64,000 nt of DNA from NCBI GenBank assembly GCA_025201805.1, contig MU619238.1:386219-450218 (forward strand). Reading direction: 5' to 3'. Position numbers and translations under genes: made by a program. The first letter of the stretch is position 1; each line of letters opens with the position of its first letter. Below the pieces are notes generated by a model that worked only from the letters and a program-made list of their open reading frames with translations, was not told the origin of the DNA and did not search any database. Shown here in pieces: positions 1-11,454 of this stretch. The DNA is from Parasitella parasitica (taxonomy: Eukaryota; Mucoromycota; Mucoromycetes; Mucorales; Mucoraceae).

Positions 1-2
1 TT

Positions 3-215
3 GACCCGGATAACGGCCTTCTCATGATGACACAATTTGAATTTGACGTGAACAGGTTTGAGTTTGGTGAAAAAACAGACACTTTTCTGCAAGGAATTCC
101 GCAAGACCTGCAACAGGTTGCCGTTCTCGATAAAAACACAAGTTGGGTTCTGGGAAAACAAGCTTTACAAAAACTGAAGTTAGCCAAAGGACTCAAAAGG
201 AAACAATCAACATAA
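3..215 (+). CDS. 3' end of an unrecognised protein (partial)
   Basis: An open frame enters from the left edge and stops at 213-215, giving about 70 residues of a C-terminus. The first in-frame ATG (24) is unlikely to be the true start because the frame is open to the window edge. The end is basic and Lys-rich (KLKLAKGLKRK), which could be a nuclear localisation tail. I do not recognise the family. It is convergent with the mannosyltransferase gene that ends at 452; the roughly 236 bases between them hold only AT-rich 3' flanks. Confidence 0.5.
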   Translation, partial: DPDNGLLMMTQFEFDVNRFEFGEKTDTFLQGIPQDLQQVAVLDKNTSWVLGKQALQKLKLAKGLKRKQST

Positions 216-451
216 ATCAAGTGATTTCCCCATGCTTGCATTCTTTTTAGGAGGAAAGATATACAGTTTAGAAATTTTTATTTAAACAAAAGAGAGGGAG
301 ATACATGATAAGATTATTAAAGAAATATGAGAATATTTCCAATGTTTTATATCCATTGGGAACTTTGATAGTATTAGACGCCATTTATATTGATGATTAG
401 AAGGAAGGGTCACAGAGATTCACGGTGAGTGTAAACTGAATTTCAAGGGAT

Positions 452-1739
<1,288 letters not shown>

Positions 1740-1920
1740 TTTATATCTGCCTCTGTCTCTGTCTCTAGTGTGCCTCGTTTGAATGAAAATGGATACGAGA
1801 AGAAAAAAGAAAGTAAAGAAAGGAGGGAAGAAGGGAAGAAGGGAAGAAGGGGAAATGGGTTTATATTGTGTCGAAAAATAGGATTTTCTTCTAACAGGTT
1901 CAAAGGTTTAAAAAGCAGCA

Positions 1921-3285
1921 TCAACCAACCACGATGGGAGAATCATGTTGCATTTGCTCTTCAGCTTGCGCTTTAAATAATTGAGCGTTGGGCTCTGGTA
2001 TAATGGCTATATGTTCGTCGTTGATCTTAACTTCCATGCCTCTCTCTGGAGTGTGGAACTTGTCTTTGATAGGCTGCAACAGGACATTTAGTTTAGGAGT
2101 GACAACCAGAATGTTGTTGGTGGGAATTGTAAGCCAATCAGCCTTTTCAAATGTCAAAGGTTCTACATCACAAGGAGATTCAATAATGAAACCAGCATGT
2201 TCAGCAATCTCTCAATTTACCTGATGCAACGACAACAATGTCTTCTCGTCTGTCAGCCTTCACCATGCGATAATGCCCAGGGCGATAGCATTCGAATCTT
2301 GTACCGGACGAAAAATACAGCGACGCTGCTTCTTCGGATTTGCTGCTGATGTAACGAATGCAAACAACTGTTTGACCATCGGTAACTGCAAAATTTAATA
2401 ATGATGGCTGATATTTTGTATGTTAGCATGGCTATTTAAGATCACATTCAACTCTTCTACCTCGGTAATGTTGTATTCCTCAGCATAAGCATTCAATCGA
2501 GCAACTGTCTTGAGCATCGCTTCTTTCAATTCTTGATGTTCAAACGAATTGGCGTTTGGGTTTTTCAGCTATTTAGATGGATGAGTCACCTATTATATTG
2601 CCAATGTCTGGCCAACTTACAAAGCTTAGGAATAAAGCAAAGGCCCATTCCGAATCTGTGCTGCCCTGGACAAACAAAAAAAGCTCTTCCGGTAAAGAGT
2701 TTTGCAATTTACGCTTGAATTTATCGAATTCAGCAATACCTCCATTATGCATCCACATCAAGCGTCCAAAACTACAAATGTATAAAACTGTGAATCTTTC
2801 TGGCTGTATAATTTGCCAACTAACTTACGACCAAGGATGGCAATTTGTTTCAGAAACAGCTCCAGATGTGCTTGCACGGACGTGAGCAAACACAAGTGGG
2901 CTCCTAACCTTTTCAGCAAGTCTCACCAAGTTGATGTTGTTCCATGCTGGTGTTACGGAAGTGAAGATACAGGGTGTTATGGGATCCTGCTCTGTCTCCG
3001 GTGTTTCATTATCATACCATCCAACGCCAAATCCATCGCCTAAGCAGATGTCGTCAGTCTTCTCGTGAGTTGCCATTTAGACTCGAAATTGCTTCTTACC
3101 GTTCAATGGTCTCCTAGCATCCAAACGCAATCGAGAATCAAACGATTGGTTAACAATAGAGTGCTTTGGCCGTGTAATAAGCTAAAGCAACCAGTGAATC
3201 AAGGATTTCATTTTAACACTACCTGAAGACTTACATGAGCCAGTAGAATGGGTTGGTTTCCTTTGTATAACAGAAATCTACACAT
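1921..3285 (-). CDS. DUG3: Class II glutamine amidotransferase, Dug3-like (glutathione degradation)
   Basis: Homologue of yeast Dug3, the amidotransferase subunit of the cytosolic Dug2-Dug3 complex that cleaves glutathione independently of gamma-glutamyl transpeptidase. The protein begins MCRFLLYKG, so Cys2 can act as the N-terminal nucleophile of class II (Ntn) amidotransferases after Met removal; this fixes the start at 3285. Exons read from splice sites: 3235-3285, 3100-3181, 2829-3039, then about 2630-2771 and two or three further exons to the stop at 1921-1923. Diagnostic stretches are GDGFGVGWYD, SPLVFAHVRASTSG, NCHPWSFGRLMWMHNGG and the C-terminal VVVTPKLNVLLQPI-like segment. The first joins check for phase (…RPLNG/DGFGVG, …HPWS/FGRLMW). 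The length of about 370 residues is close to the yeast protein. Confidence 0.9.
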
Positions 3286-3544
3286 GTTGCGAATTAGTGA
3301 AAGAAGAAAGAATGTGGAAAGAAGAAAAAAATATCTAGCCTTTAACCAAAAGAAACAGATCTTTGATTGGTTTATGTACGAATGCTGTCATTTTCTTCCA
3401 TTCGCCCGACATTCAATCCTTTGTTTTCTATCTTCAAAAAGGGGATTGCCGTTTCATAAAAAGCATCAAATGATTCGGTCAAGACATGTGGATGCTTCTC
3501 ATACCATTTGGTAGTATATCAAAATAGCCACAAAAAAGTCATGC

Positions 3545-4420
3545 AGTAAAGTACAGAGGCTCCACCCCAAAGAGCTGAATTCGCTTTTGTCTTTGACTGA
3601 ATCCATTTTTTTTATGGCCCAAAGTTCGTTTTTGTGAACTGCCCAAATTCGCTTTTGTATTAGTCAATGTTCGCTTTTGCAGCACTCAATGTTAGACACA
3701 TAAATATTTTTTAAATTAGAGGGGTTTTTTATTGAGGTTTTTCTGAAAATTGGTAACAGAGTGTTGAGCAATATTAAGGGTCTTTCTGCTAACGCTTTCA
3801 CTAAATTCACTAATTCTAGTTTTTAATCTTCTATTTCTCGAAAAACACTTTGTCCCATTGAATTCTTTATAACCGACTAGAAATTTTCAATTGGATTGAG
3901 TTTAGGAGAATATGGAGGAAGAGATATAGCTCTATAGCCTCTCAACTCGATTAAACTCGTGATACTCTGGGAGGTATGAATTGGTCCATTATCCTTGATG
4001 TATAAATTTTTCATTTCAGGAAGCCTGACCATCTCATCAAATTTCTTTGAATCAAATCTCATATAATGCCCTGTGATAGTTCCTTATGACAAAGTTTTTG
4101 CCACAGGCTTCTTTCTTTTCTTACTTCCATCGACCTTTACTTTTTTAGGCTTAAACGGCTCCCTTATCAAAGTCGAAATAACATCGTGAGTATCGAAAAG
4201 CAGACAATAAAGATCCAACATTGAAAGGATTCGTCTCTTCCTCATAATCGATTGCCTCATTTCCTTGTTCATCAGCAATGTTCCCTTGTCCATCTTCATA
4301 ACAAAAAGTTGTTGCTCATTTCAAATAAGATAAAAAAAAAAAAATTATGAACAGCAGTTTACAAAAACGAATTTTAGTTCTTTGGAAAGCGAACTTAATC
4401 AATAAAATATAAATTACAGT
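3545..4420 (-). mobile_element. Decayed Tc1/mariner-type element, transposase pseudogene
   Basis: Minus-strand fragments between about 4300 and 3750 show the end of a DDE transposase: YIKDNGPIHTS around the second catalytic Asp, then LPPYSPKLNPIENF with the third acidic residue at about 3880-3910. The Trp that usually follows IENF is a TAG stop, and a second stop lies at about 4080 between the two readable pieces (3877-4062, 4084-4299). The N-terminal DNA-binding part is missing. Flanks carry imperfect inverted copies of a motif like TTCGTTTTTGTGAACTGC (about 3630 on the plus strand, 4360-4375 on the minus strand), a probable terminal-repeat remnant. No function is expected. Confidence 0.7.
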
Positions 4421-4970
4421 GGCTCCTTAATGCTTAAGAACGGCCTTGTCGGCTTTGCGCTAAAAGTAGACTGGAGATTTATTCAAGATGAAAAGAAAAC
4501 AGTTATTTATGAGATCCCAACTGGTTCAGGTAAGATATATTAAATAGTAACATCGGATTGCCAGGCGTTACAACGATTTTTAAATTACGGATACAGCTTG
4601 AAGGAAACGGCTTGCTTGATTTAGCTTGCATAACTAGCCACAATGGAATTGCCATGTAGAATAACAAACAGAAAAACGACGAGTGAAGCAAATAAATAAC
4701 CGTTAATACGCTGGCAAGTAATACACCGTGTTCTTCATCAGTCAAATGCGAATAAAAGAACCAAGGGCTTCTGTGCTCACCTTGTACCAAACAAAACGGC
4801 TTCCGCTTGGTAAAGCTTACGGCTCTCGATTTGCAGGATTTCTTTTTCGCAAGAGAAAGCAAAAAAATTACCTAAGGCATTATATACGTACCAACGGTAT
4901 GATTTGATATGTATCTTTATTGGCAAGCTAATACCAGTAAACCTCTTTTTTTTTCTGCGCAGTCTGCGGA
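4421..4970. other. Unassigned stretch between two transposon remnants
   Basis: Begins with TACAGTGGCTCC at about 4418, close to TACAGAGGCTCC at about 3551 in the same orientation, so it may be the end of another element. A minus-strand open frame (4503-4862) shows no recognisable motif and is not called as a gene. Confidence 0.3.
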
Positions 4971-4973
4971 GAA

Positions 4974-6020
4974 CTAAATATTGTGATCAATCCTTCCTTT
5001 GCAATTTTGCTCAGAAATCTCATGTGTACTCTGTTTGATGTGCTCAATCAATTCATTTGAGCCTCTCAAACCTGGTTTTCTTTTGACCAAAGTTTTCAGC
5101 TTCGAGAAACACTCCTCAATAAGGTTGAGGGAAGGCGAATAAGGAGGCAACAGGCTCATGTGATGATTTGAATTCTTGAAAAGCTCTTTTACCACAGGCG
5201 ATTTGTGAATGGAAGCATTATCCATCACAAAAAAAGTGGGAACCAGCATTGGTATCATCCAGCTTCTTCATAACCCCACTCACAAAACCCTTAAAGATCT
5301 CCCCTGTCGTGCCAACTTTGACAACTTTAACTGAGACATCTTCAACGCCATGGTAGGAGATGCCTGCAAGAATTGACATATTTACAGCTCGCTTCGTGGC
5401 ATTTACAACTACGCTTGAAGAGCCTTTCTTGGGGTAGCCTTGTCCACGTACAAGATTAGCATTGAATCCAGCCTCGTTCATAAAGATGCAATTGGTCTTG
5501 TAGGCGATACCTCTTTCAGGTTATCTTTGGACAACATAATCGTACGGTATCTTTGCTGGATCGTTGCCTCGGTGTTTCTTCGCTCCCTCACTGGCTTTGT
5601 ACGCTTTAGCGTAAATCCAAGGCCATTGACAAGGTAATGCCATACGCCACTTGTAGATATGCCTTTGCAAGCAAGGTCTGGGAACTTCTGTTCCAATGCT
5701 TCTTTGAGCATATCAAGAGTCTGTGTGCAGTCCTCGTCCAAAAGCTTTTTGATATACTCTCCATGCTCATGCTCAAACTTTGTTGTCTCCTTTTATCTTC
5801 CTCCTCTTGGCTTCTTCTCCACACGGCCCTCCGTGTACCAAACATCTAGGATATTTCTGACAGATGAGGTGGACAATTGGTATCGTCGCGCAGCCTCTGA
5901 AGCAGTAATTGTTCCATTTTCTGCAACTTGCTCGATGACAAGTTGTCTAACGACGGTTGGAATATCTTTATACAATTTTTTTTCGGCTCTTCTGTCTTTG
6001 GTTGATGAAGTACGAGGCAT
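4974..6020 (-). pseudogene. Tc1/mariner-type transposase pseudogene
   Basis: One transposase spread over two frames. From 6020: MPRTSSTKDRRAEKK and a helix-turn-helix (ITASEAARRYQLSTSSVRNIL, about residues 37-57), then an in-frame TAA near 5793, then the second DNA-binding part and linker to about 5480 (WHYLVNGLGFTLKRTK). The catalytic part follows after a one-base loss near 5505, and a one-base gain in a T run near 5227 shifts the frame again. Of the catalytic triad the second Asp (FVMDNASIHKS) and the Glu (YSPSLNLIEECFSKLK) are present, but the first Asp is replaced by Asn (IFMNEAGFN). Stop, two frameshifts and active-site loss make it inactive. The T-run shift alone could be a sequencing error. 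Confidence 0.85.
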
Positions 6021-6659
6021 TTTTTTTAGATCAAGTGTGATTGAGAAATGTGAAATGTGAAATAATACGGTATGTAAAAGAGAATAGAAAGGCTATAATT
6101 AAGCAGAATGTAAGCTATGTAATGTATACGGTACAAATGATGCAATGATTGCCATCCTAATTAACGTTTCATGCCACCAGTACCGTACCTACCTACCGTA
6201 CCAAACCTACAGTATGTTGTCATGTCATTGTCAATTTATTCTCATGTAGTGCACATTTGCCATTTTGATCTAATGTTTTTGCAAATTCAGATACAGGCTT
6301 AGCTAATTGCAATTTTTTTTTGTAATATTGAATGCATTCTAGTGTTACAAACTATAGGTAAACTAACTAAACAGATTGCATCATGTTTTGAACTTACATA
6401 TTTCTGTCCCAAATCTAGGATTAAGCATAACAGCATGCGGCTTTACTCAACATGCGAGTGGTGCCAGCGTCATGTTTGAGCTGATGAAAGTCCAATGCCC
6501 CGCCTCACTTCACGACTTGCCCCCGTTCTGTATGCAATTGAATAAGCTAAGAATGCTCCAGCAATTTTACGATAATTACTGTTCAGTAACTGCAAGCAAC
6601 AATCGCAAAAAGAAATCTCCCGCACATGCTGATCTGGATTTAGACAGAATATTGAATAA

Positions 6660-7560
6660 AGTACATTATGCGTGCGCGGCAACTTCCCGACGACACTTTG
6701 CTCCAGCGACTTCTCCCCCACCTCCAAACTTCTGCCGGCCACTCGCAATAGTACAAGTTGATAGCGAACCCGTTGAGGCAAACCTGCGCGCAGCAGCTCG
6801 ACACTCTGGACCGCTGTACCTTCTCGTCCCTGTAGCGACAAAACGACTCTTTGTGCCGGCCCCAATGCTCAGACTATCTCGTCTTGTCGTCGCTCTCTGG
6901 GAGTAGACCCCGTTTTATAGCTGCCTATGACACTCTTGGAGCATAGCCAGTTTCTTCGATGGCGTCTTGGTTGGCTCCCTGGGGGGGGGGCAAACCTCGA
7001 CCATGCCCATACTATTCTACAATACACCTCTCCCGCGCCCATGTCACTACTTGCCTCAACGTCCACCGTCGGCTCCAAATGCCAAAATCCATCTAGGATC
7101 CTATCTCCTACTTACTTAATATACTACCTGTAAAGAAGCCTCGTGATGCTCATCTTATTTCTTCCTGGTCTGCCCGTTGGACTATTATCCGCCTTCTTCT
7201 GTTTGAATTGGACTACATTTTTCATGCTAACGCTTTCCCCCCTCCCCCAGCAAATCTAGGTGCTAGTTTGGTACATTGGTTGCAAGGTTAAAAGTGCTTA
7301 TATTTCTGATATGTATCTGAATCTTTCTTTTTACTCTCTTCACTTTTCTTTAATTCTTGTCTTTTCCCTGTTTTTCTTTTTCTATTTCTATTTTCTTACT
7401 CTTGTTTTGATGTCTCTTTATTCTTCAATACTTTTTTCTTTTTCCCTCTTCACTCTTGGGAGGGGTCTTTCAACTTCTTATCTTGGCGAGCTGGTTTGGG
7501 GCGACCTTTTATTTTTATTTTCCTTTTTAAATAAATCTCCATTTAATCGTACCTGATCCA
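6660..7560 (+). mobile_element. 5'-truncated LINE (non-LTR retrotransposon) 3' end
   Basis: The frame starting at 6671 reads as protein down to TAA at 7289-7291 if four TAG codons (6749, 6833, 6944, 7094) are passed. The C-terminal part has a CLNVHRRLQMP stretch followed by DPISYLL, WSARWTIIRLLLFELDYIF and a final LVHWLQG, a pattern I associate with the end of Mucoromycota LINE reverse-transcriptase polyproteins; this is recall, not a search. The patch is visibly more GC-rich than its surroundings. After the stop comes a T-rich tail (7320-7550) that looks like a LINE 3' UTR. No reverse transcriptase domain is present, as expected for a 5'-truncated insertion. Confidence 0.6.
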
Positions 7561-9177
7561 CACTTGGTATAGGTGCTTTATTTATGGTCATTTTTTACGC
7601 TAAAGTAAGCCCCCCTTGAAAGCTATTGCTTAAAAAAAGGATGATTTTCAGATTTGTAGCAGAAAAAAGCGCCAAAAAAGTGAATATGTGCATATCCATG
7701 TGGCATATTCACATCTCGGGATGTCTAATACATTATTTAGGGTCTTCTCAAGTATGAAAATATCTTTTAAACCCAAAATGTCAAATATATACATCTCCTA
7801 TAAGTTATTAAAGGTTGATTAAAATACACTCATCTATTATCCAACTATATCGTATCGCCTAAGAAGATATAGTGTAATAAGGACGACGTTATCTATAGAA
7901 GTAGATCCTTCATGTACAGTAGTTAATAAATATTCTCGAAAAATGCAAAGTTTTCCAAAACATCTGACGAAAAGCCATTATCTCACTAAACATAACTCTC
8001 TAAAGAACGTATTGTAAAAGTCTAAAACAATAATAATAGTAAAACGTTCAACATTATACAAAATGAGTGTACTCACTTAAAAGATTTCTCTTTTAACGTT
8101 TTTGGGATTTTTTTTTTAGACCATCAATGTTCAGCGATTGTCCATAAAACACCCATCATTAAAAAAAGGGCAATTTCGCCCAAATCCAATGTTTAACCTT
8201 AGAGATGGCATTTTTTCTCAGCACATTTCTTGGTCAAAATGGGCACAAAAACTTGCTCTTTCGCCTCAATGACAGTGCACTGCAAGCTTATATGCGATAG
8301 TGAGAGTTTTCTTAAAAAGCATATATTCAAATAATCGCTTTTCCTGAAAAATTTTAGGAACAAGTGTGCTTTGATATTTGTAACTTTGGATGTAAAATTG
8401 AACGCTCTATAAACTGATATTAATTGACTAGTATAATTAGCATGCGTATCTTTCAGTATCCTTGAAGAATGAAAAATAGAGATGTTTCAAGACCCAACTG
8501 CGGTTCAGAGTTAAAATGCCGCCCATTCTGCTGCTGCTGCTGATTCTACGGCATTATCACATTGCTCTACTTCAGATGCAAGTTATTGAATAGCAACATA
8601 CACTAAACATCCCTTAATTTATATATTATGTTTTACTGTCTCAATTTTTTGATCCACTTGCCTTCCCAGCAAAGATAGAATTTCATTGAGAAGACAGATT
8701 GCTGCTGATCTGTTAACTACATTTAGCGCGCGCTTCAAATTTTTGTTTTGCTCTGGCAATACTAGAGTATGCAACAGCACCAATGTATATGAGCTTTTAT
8801 TTTCACTACCAAATCTCTTATAAGCGGTACAACAACCGTCTGTAGCGTTGCTCTTGTCTTGCACTCACTGCATTAATTTGAGCCAACCAATAGATAACTG
8901 ATCCCTATTTATCTTTTCGTCAAAGGCATTATATTGATGTTGGTAATCGAGAATATGTTGTTTAATTATGTATATATATGGAGTGTAAACATAAACAAAC
9001 TGACTCTTTCTACTATATGTACATTCAAGAAAAGTTGTGTGTAAATTACACATAAACACAGTCGAGATTGAGGAATGTTTTCAAACATGCGTAAAAACAC
9101 ATTCTCAATACAATGTATAAATAGGATCATTTCTTATATTGATTCATTTCAAATCAACTACATACAAATTGGTAATC
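7561..9177. other. AT-rich intergenic region
   Basis: No gene can be supported. There is a minus-strand open stretch (about 8619-9059, broken by a stop) without recognisable motifs, and a short CTG run at about 8530. The last 60 bases hold a TATA-like TATAAATAGG at 9115-9125, about 55 bases before the start of the next gene. Confidence 0.5.
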
Positions 9178-11187
9178 ATGGTTAGCCCATTATCATTAGC
9201 AGTTGCTGCATTGCTTGTGTCTTCAGCTCTTGCCCGCACCAGCCCTGCCCAAAGATTTAACGGGTATCTCTTTCCTCGGGCTATAGAGAATAATTTAGAC
9301 GAGTGTCGCGAAACCAATGGATATGAAAATGATGTTGTAGGTAGCTCGAAGCCTTTGATTACACAGTATCAACTCAATTTGCGTTTGCATATCTTAGCTG
9401 ACTAGATTTACTGGCATCTTTTTTGGTGATTTCTATACTGGCGGTGGCACAGATATTTTGGGTGGCCTTGCCGTGCAAGGAAATATGCATGCCCCCAACT
9501 ACGTGGTCAATGCAAATCATGTAAATATATCTTTGGGAAATTTATAATGCGTATATAACAAATAATTCCTTTCTAGGGCGCTGATTGCAGTGATCCGAAT
9601 TCTTTGAATTCGTACGGGTTAGTTGTTGGTGGTATCGTTGATACTTTCAATACTCATGTGCACGGGAATGCGTTTCTCAATTCTGGAGGAACAATCGAAG
9701 AGGTCATTGAGCTCGATGTTGGTTGCTTTGTTACAGATGAAGCGGGCACTGGTATCTTTGATTTTGCCTTAGTCAATCAGATGTCCATTGCCTCAAATCA
9801 AGATTTTGCTAACCTACAGCCTACTACTATATTGGACAGTGATGGCACATTGACAGAGCTTCGTGATAACCAATTAGCAAACTACGAAATAATTACATTC
9901 CACTCTTGCGAGGGCGCCCTCTGTAGCTCATATAATAATCTTGAATCAGATCCGTCCGCCATTTTGTTAGGGCAAGGCAATTGGAATGGCATCCAAGGCT
10001 CAGAAATCGATCCTGACAAAACCTACGTGATGAATGTATGCATACAGGCAGACTACTTATTATGGAAATCTTATATTAATCTCTCGAATAGATTCCTGTT
10101 ACGAACGGTGCAACTATTGAAATCGACACTAACAACCCTACACTTGGTTTCAATCCCTGTAAATTGATCTACAATTTTTATCCTGTGGACGAAGCAGGCC
10201 AATACGTTGCTGACGGTGAATTTACACTTATCCGCAGAACATCAAATCAATTTGGTGGTTTTACTCTGGCCCCACGAGGTAAGCAGCAGTACAAACCCCA
10301 TAATTTGAGCATTTGACTAAGCTAGCACTGATTCACTAGGTCATATCGTGGATGGCAGTGTTGGCAATTTCTCTGGAAACCTTATCGGCTTAGACTATAC
10401 TTGGGAGAACTTGAATGCAGGTGTTGAAATCCACGATTATGCAGCTGCTGGTGGTCTTTGCGATCAATACTTGGGCTGCGTTCCCGTACATGTCACCACC
10501 GAACCAAGCTCTGTTCCGCTCCCTACAGATACTTCTGTTACTGAATCAAGAACCAAAACCTGGAGTATAACTGAGCCGATTGAAAACACTAGCGAAACCA
10601 CTACTCTAACATACTCACCCGGACCTAGTCCATCAGACAGTATCATTACCAGTACGTACAGCCCATGTCCTGCTGATACCACAGAAACTACTACTTCTGT
10701 TACAACAACTACAACATCTGTCGATGACCTTACCGAGACCGTAACTGTCATTGCTCCTGATGTTACTGGAACAACGACAGAAACTGAAGCCACACTGACA
10801 TTGACAGAAAGTGGAAGCACAATTACAACTACTATAAAAGGAACAACAACCAAGACACTCGTCCTCATAGTACCTACCATTAAAACCGAATCTAACTGTG
10901 CAAACAGTTCAGTTTGTACTGACCATGATCACGGCCACGACCACGATCACGATCACGACCACGGCCATCACAATCACCACGGAAAGGATCACGATGATGA
11001 TGAAGATGATGATGAGGATGACGACGAGGATGATGATGAGGACGAAGATAAATATAATGATAGCGACGACGATGATGACAAAAAGAAGAAATGGCATAAA
11101 GACGACGACGATGAAGAAGATGATGATGACGACGACAACGATGATGATGACAAACATTGGAAAGGCAAAAAAGATAAAAACTACTAG
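9178..11187 (+). CDS. Secreted choice-of-anchor A domain protein with His/Asp-rich tail
   Basis: Probable cell-surface or secreted protein. The start at 9178 gives a clear signal peptide (MVSPLSLAVAALLVSSALA, 1-19). The choice-of-anchor A type domain runs over several exons: FTGIFFGDFYTGGG, LGGLAVQGNMHAPNYVV, GNWNGIQ, then GHIVDGSVGNF and DYTWENLNAGVEIHDYAA. Introns: about 9337-9396, 9520-9577, 10036-10093 and 10281-10339 (GT-AG; the first is chosen by phase and its ends are tentative). After about residue 330 comes a Ser/Thr-rich, probably O-glycosylated linker, then a tail with seven DH/GH repeats (about 10920-10985) followed by some 70 residues that are mostly Asp, Glu and Lys. No GPI signal or membrane segment follows the tail. 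Metal binding by the tail is inference. Confidence 0.75.
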
Positions 11188-11454
11188 ATCATACATAATT
11201 AACATAATTCAATAATAATAATAAAAAAAAAGAGGATTTCTGTACATGACAGACATAAGCACCAAACAGTTTGCATTCTTTGTTTATAAACGCTTTCTAG
11301 CGATAATACTCGAGTCATTTCTTGGCCAAGTGCGTCTGCTTCTGACTGGGAACTGGAGAGTAAAGCATTGAAAGCCAGTAAAGCCTACATTACATAACTG
11401 ACGCTTTTTGTTTTTCTTTATTAAATTTTCCTGTCTTTTTTGCTCATCCAAACT

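Noticed and set aside
4503-4862. Minus-strand open frame of 119 residues
   Set aside because: No motif, biased composition and position between transposon remnants; most likely chance or decayed sequence.
6376-6906. Plus-strand open frame of 176 residues and its minus-strand partner
   Set aside because: It starts without ATG and its second half overlaps, in another frame, the better-supported LINE coding sequence.
7260-7556. Plus-strand Phe/Leu/Ser-rich frame
   Set aside because: Translation of a T-rich tail; better explained as the LINE 3' UTR.
8619-9059. Minus-strand open stretches before the choice-of-anchor A gene
   Set aside because: Separated by a stop, no recognisable motif and no ATG for the longer part; mentioned as intergenic only.
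10464-10880. Val/Ser-rich minus-strand frame
   Set aside because: Mirror of the Thr-rich linker of the plus-strand secreted protein.
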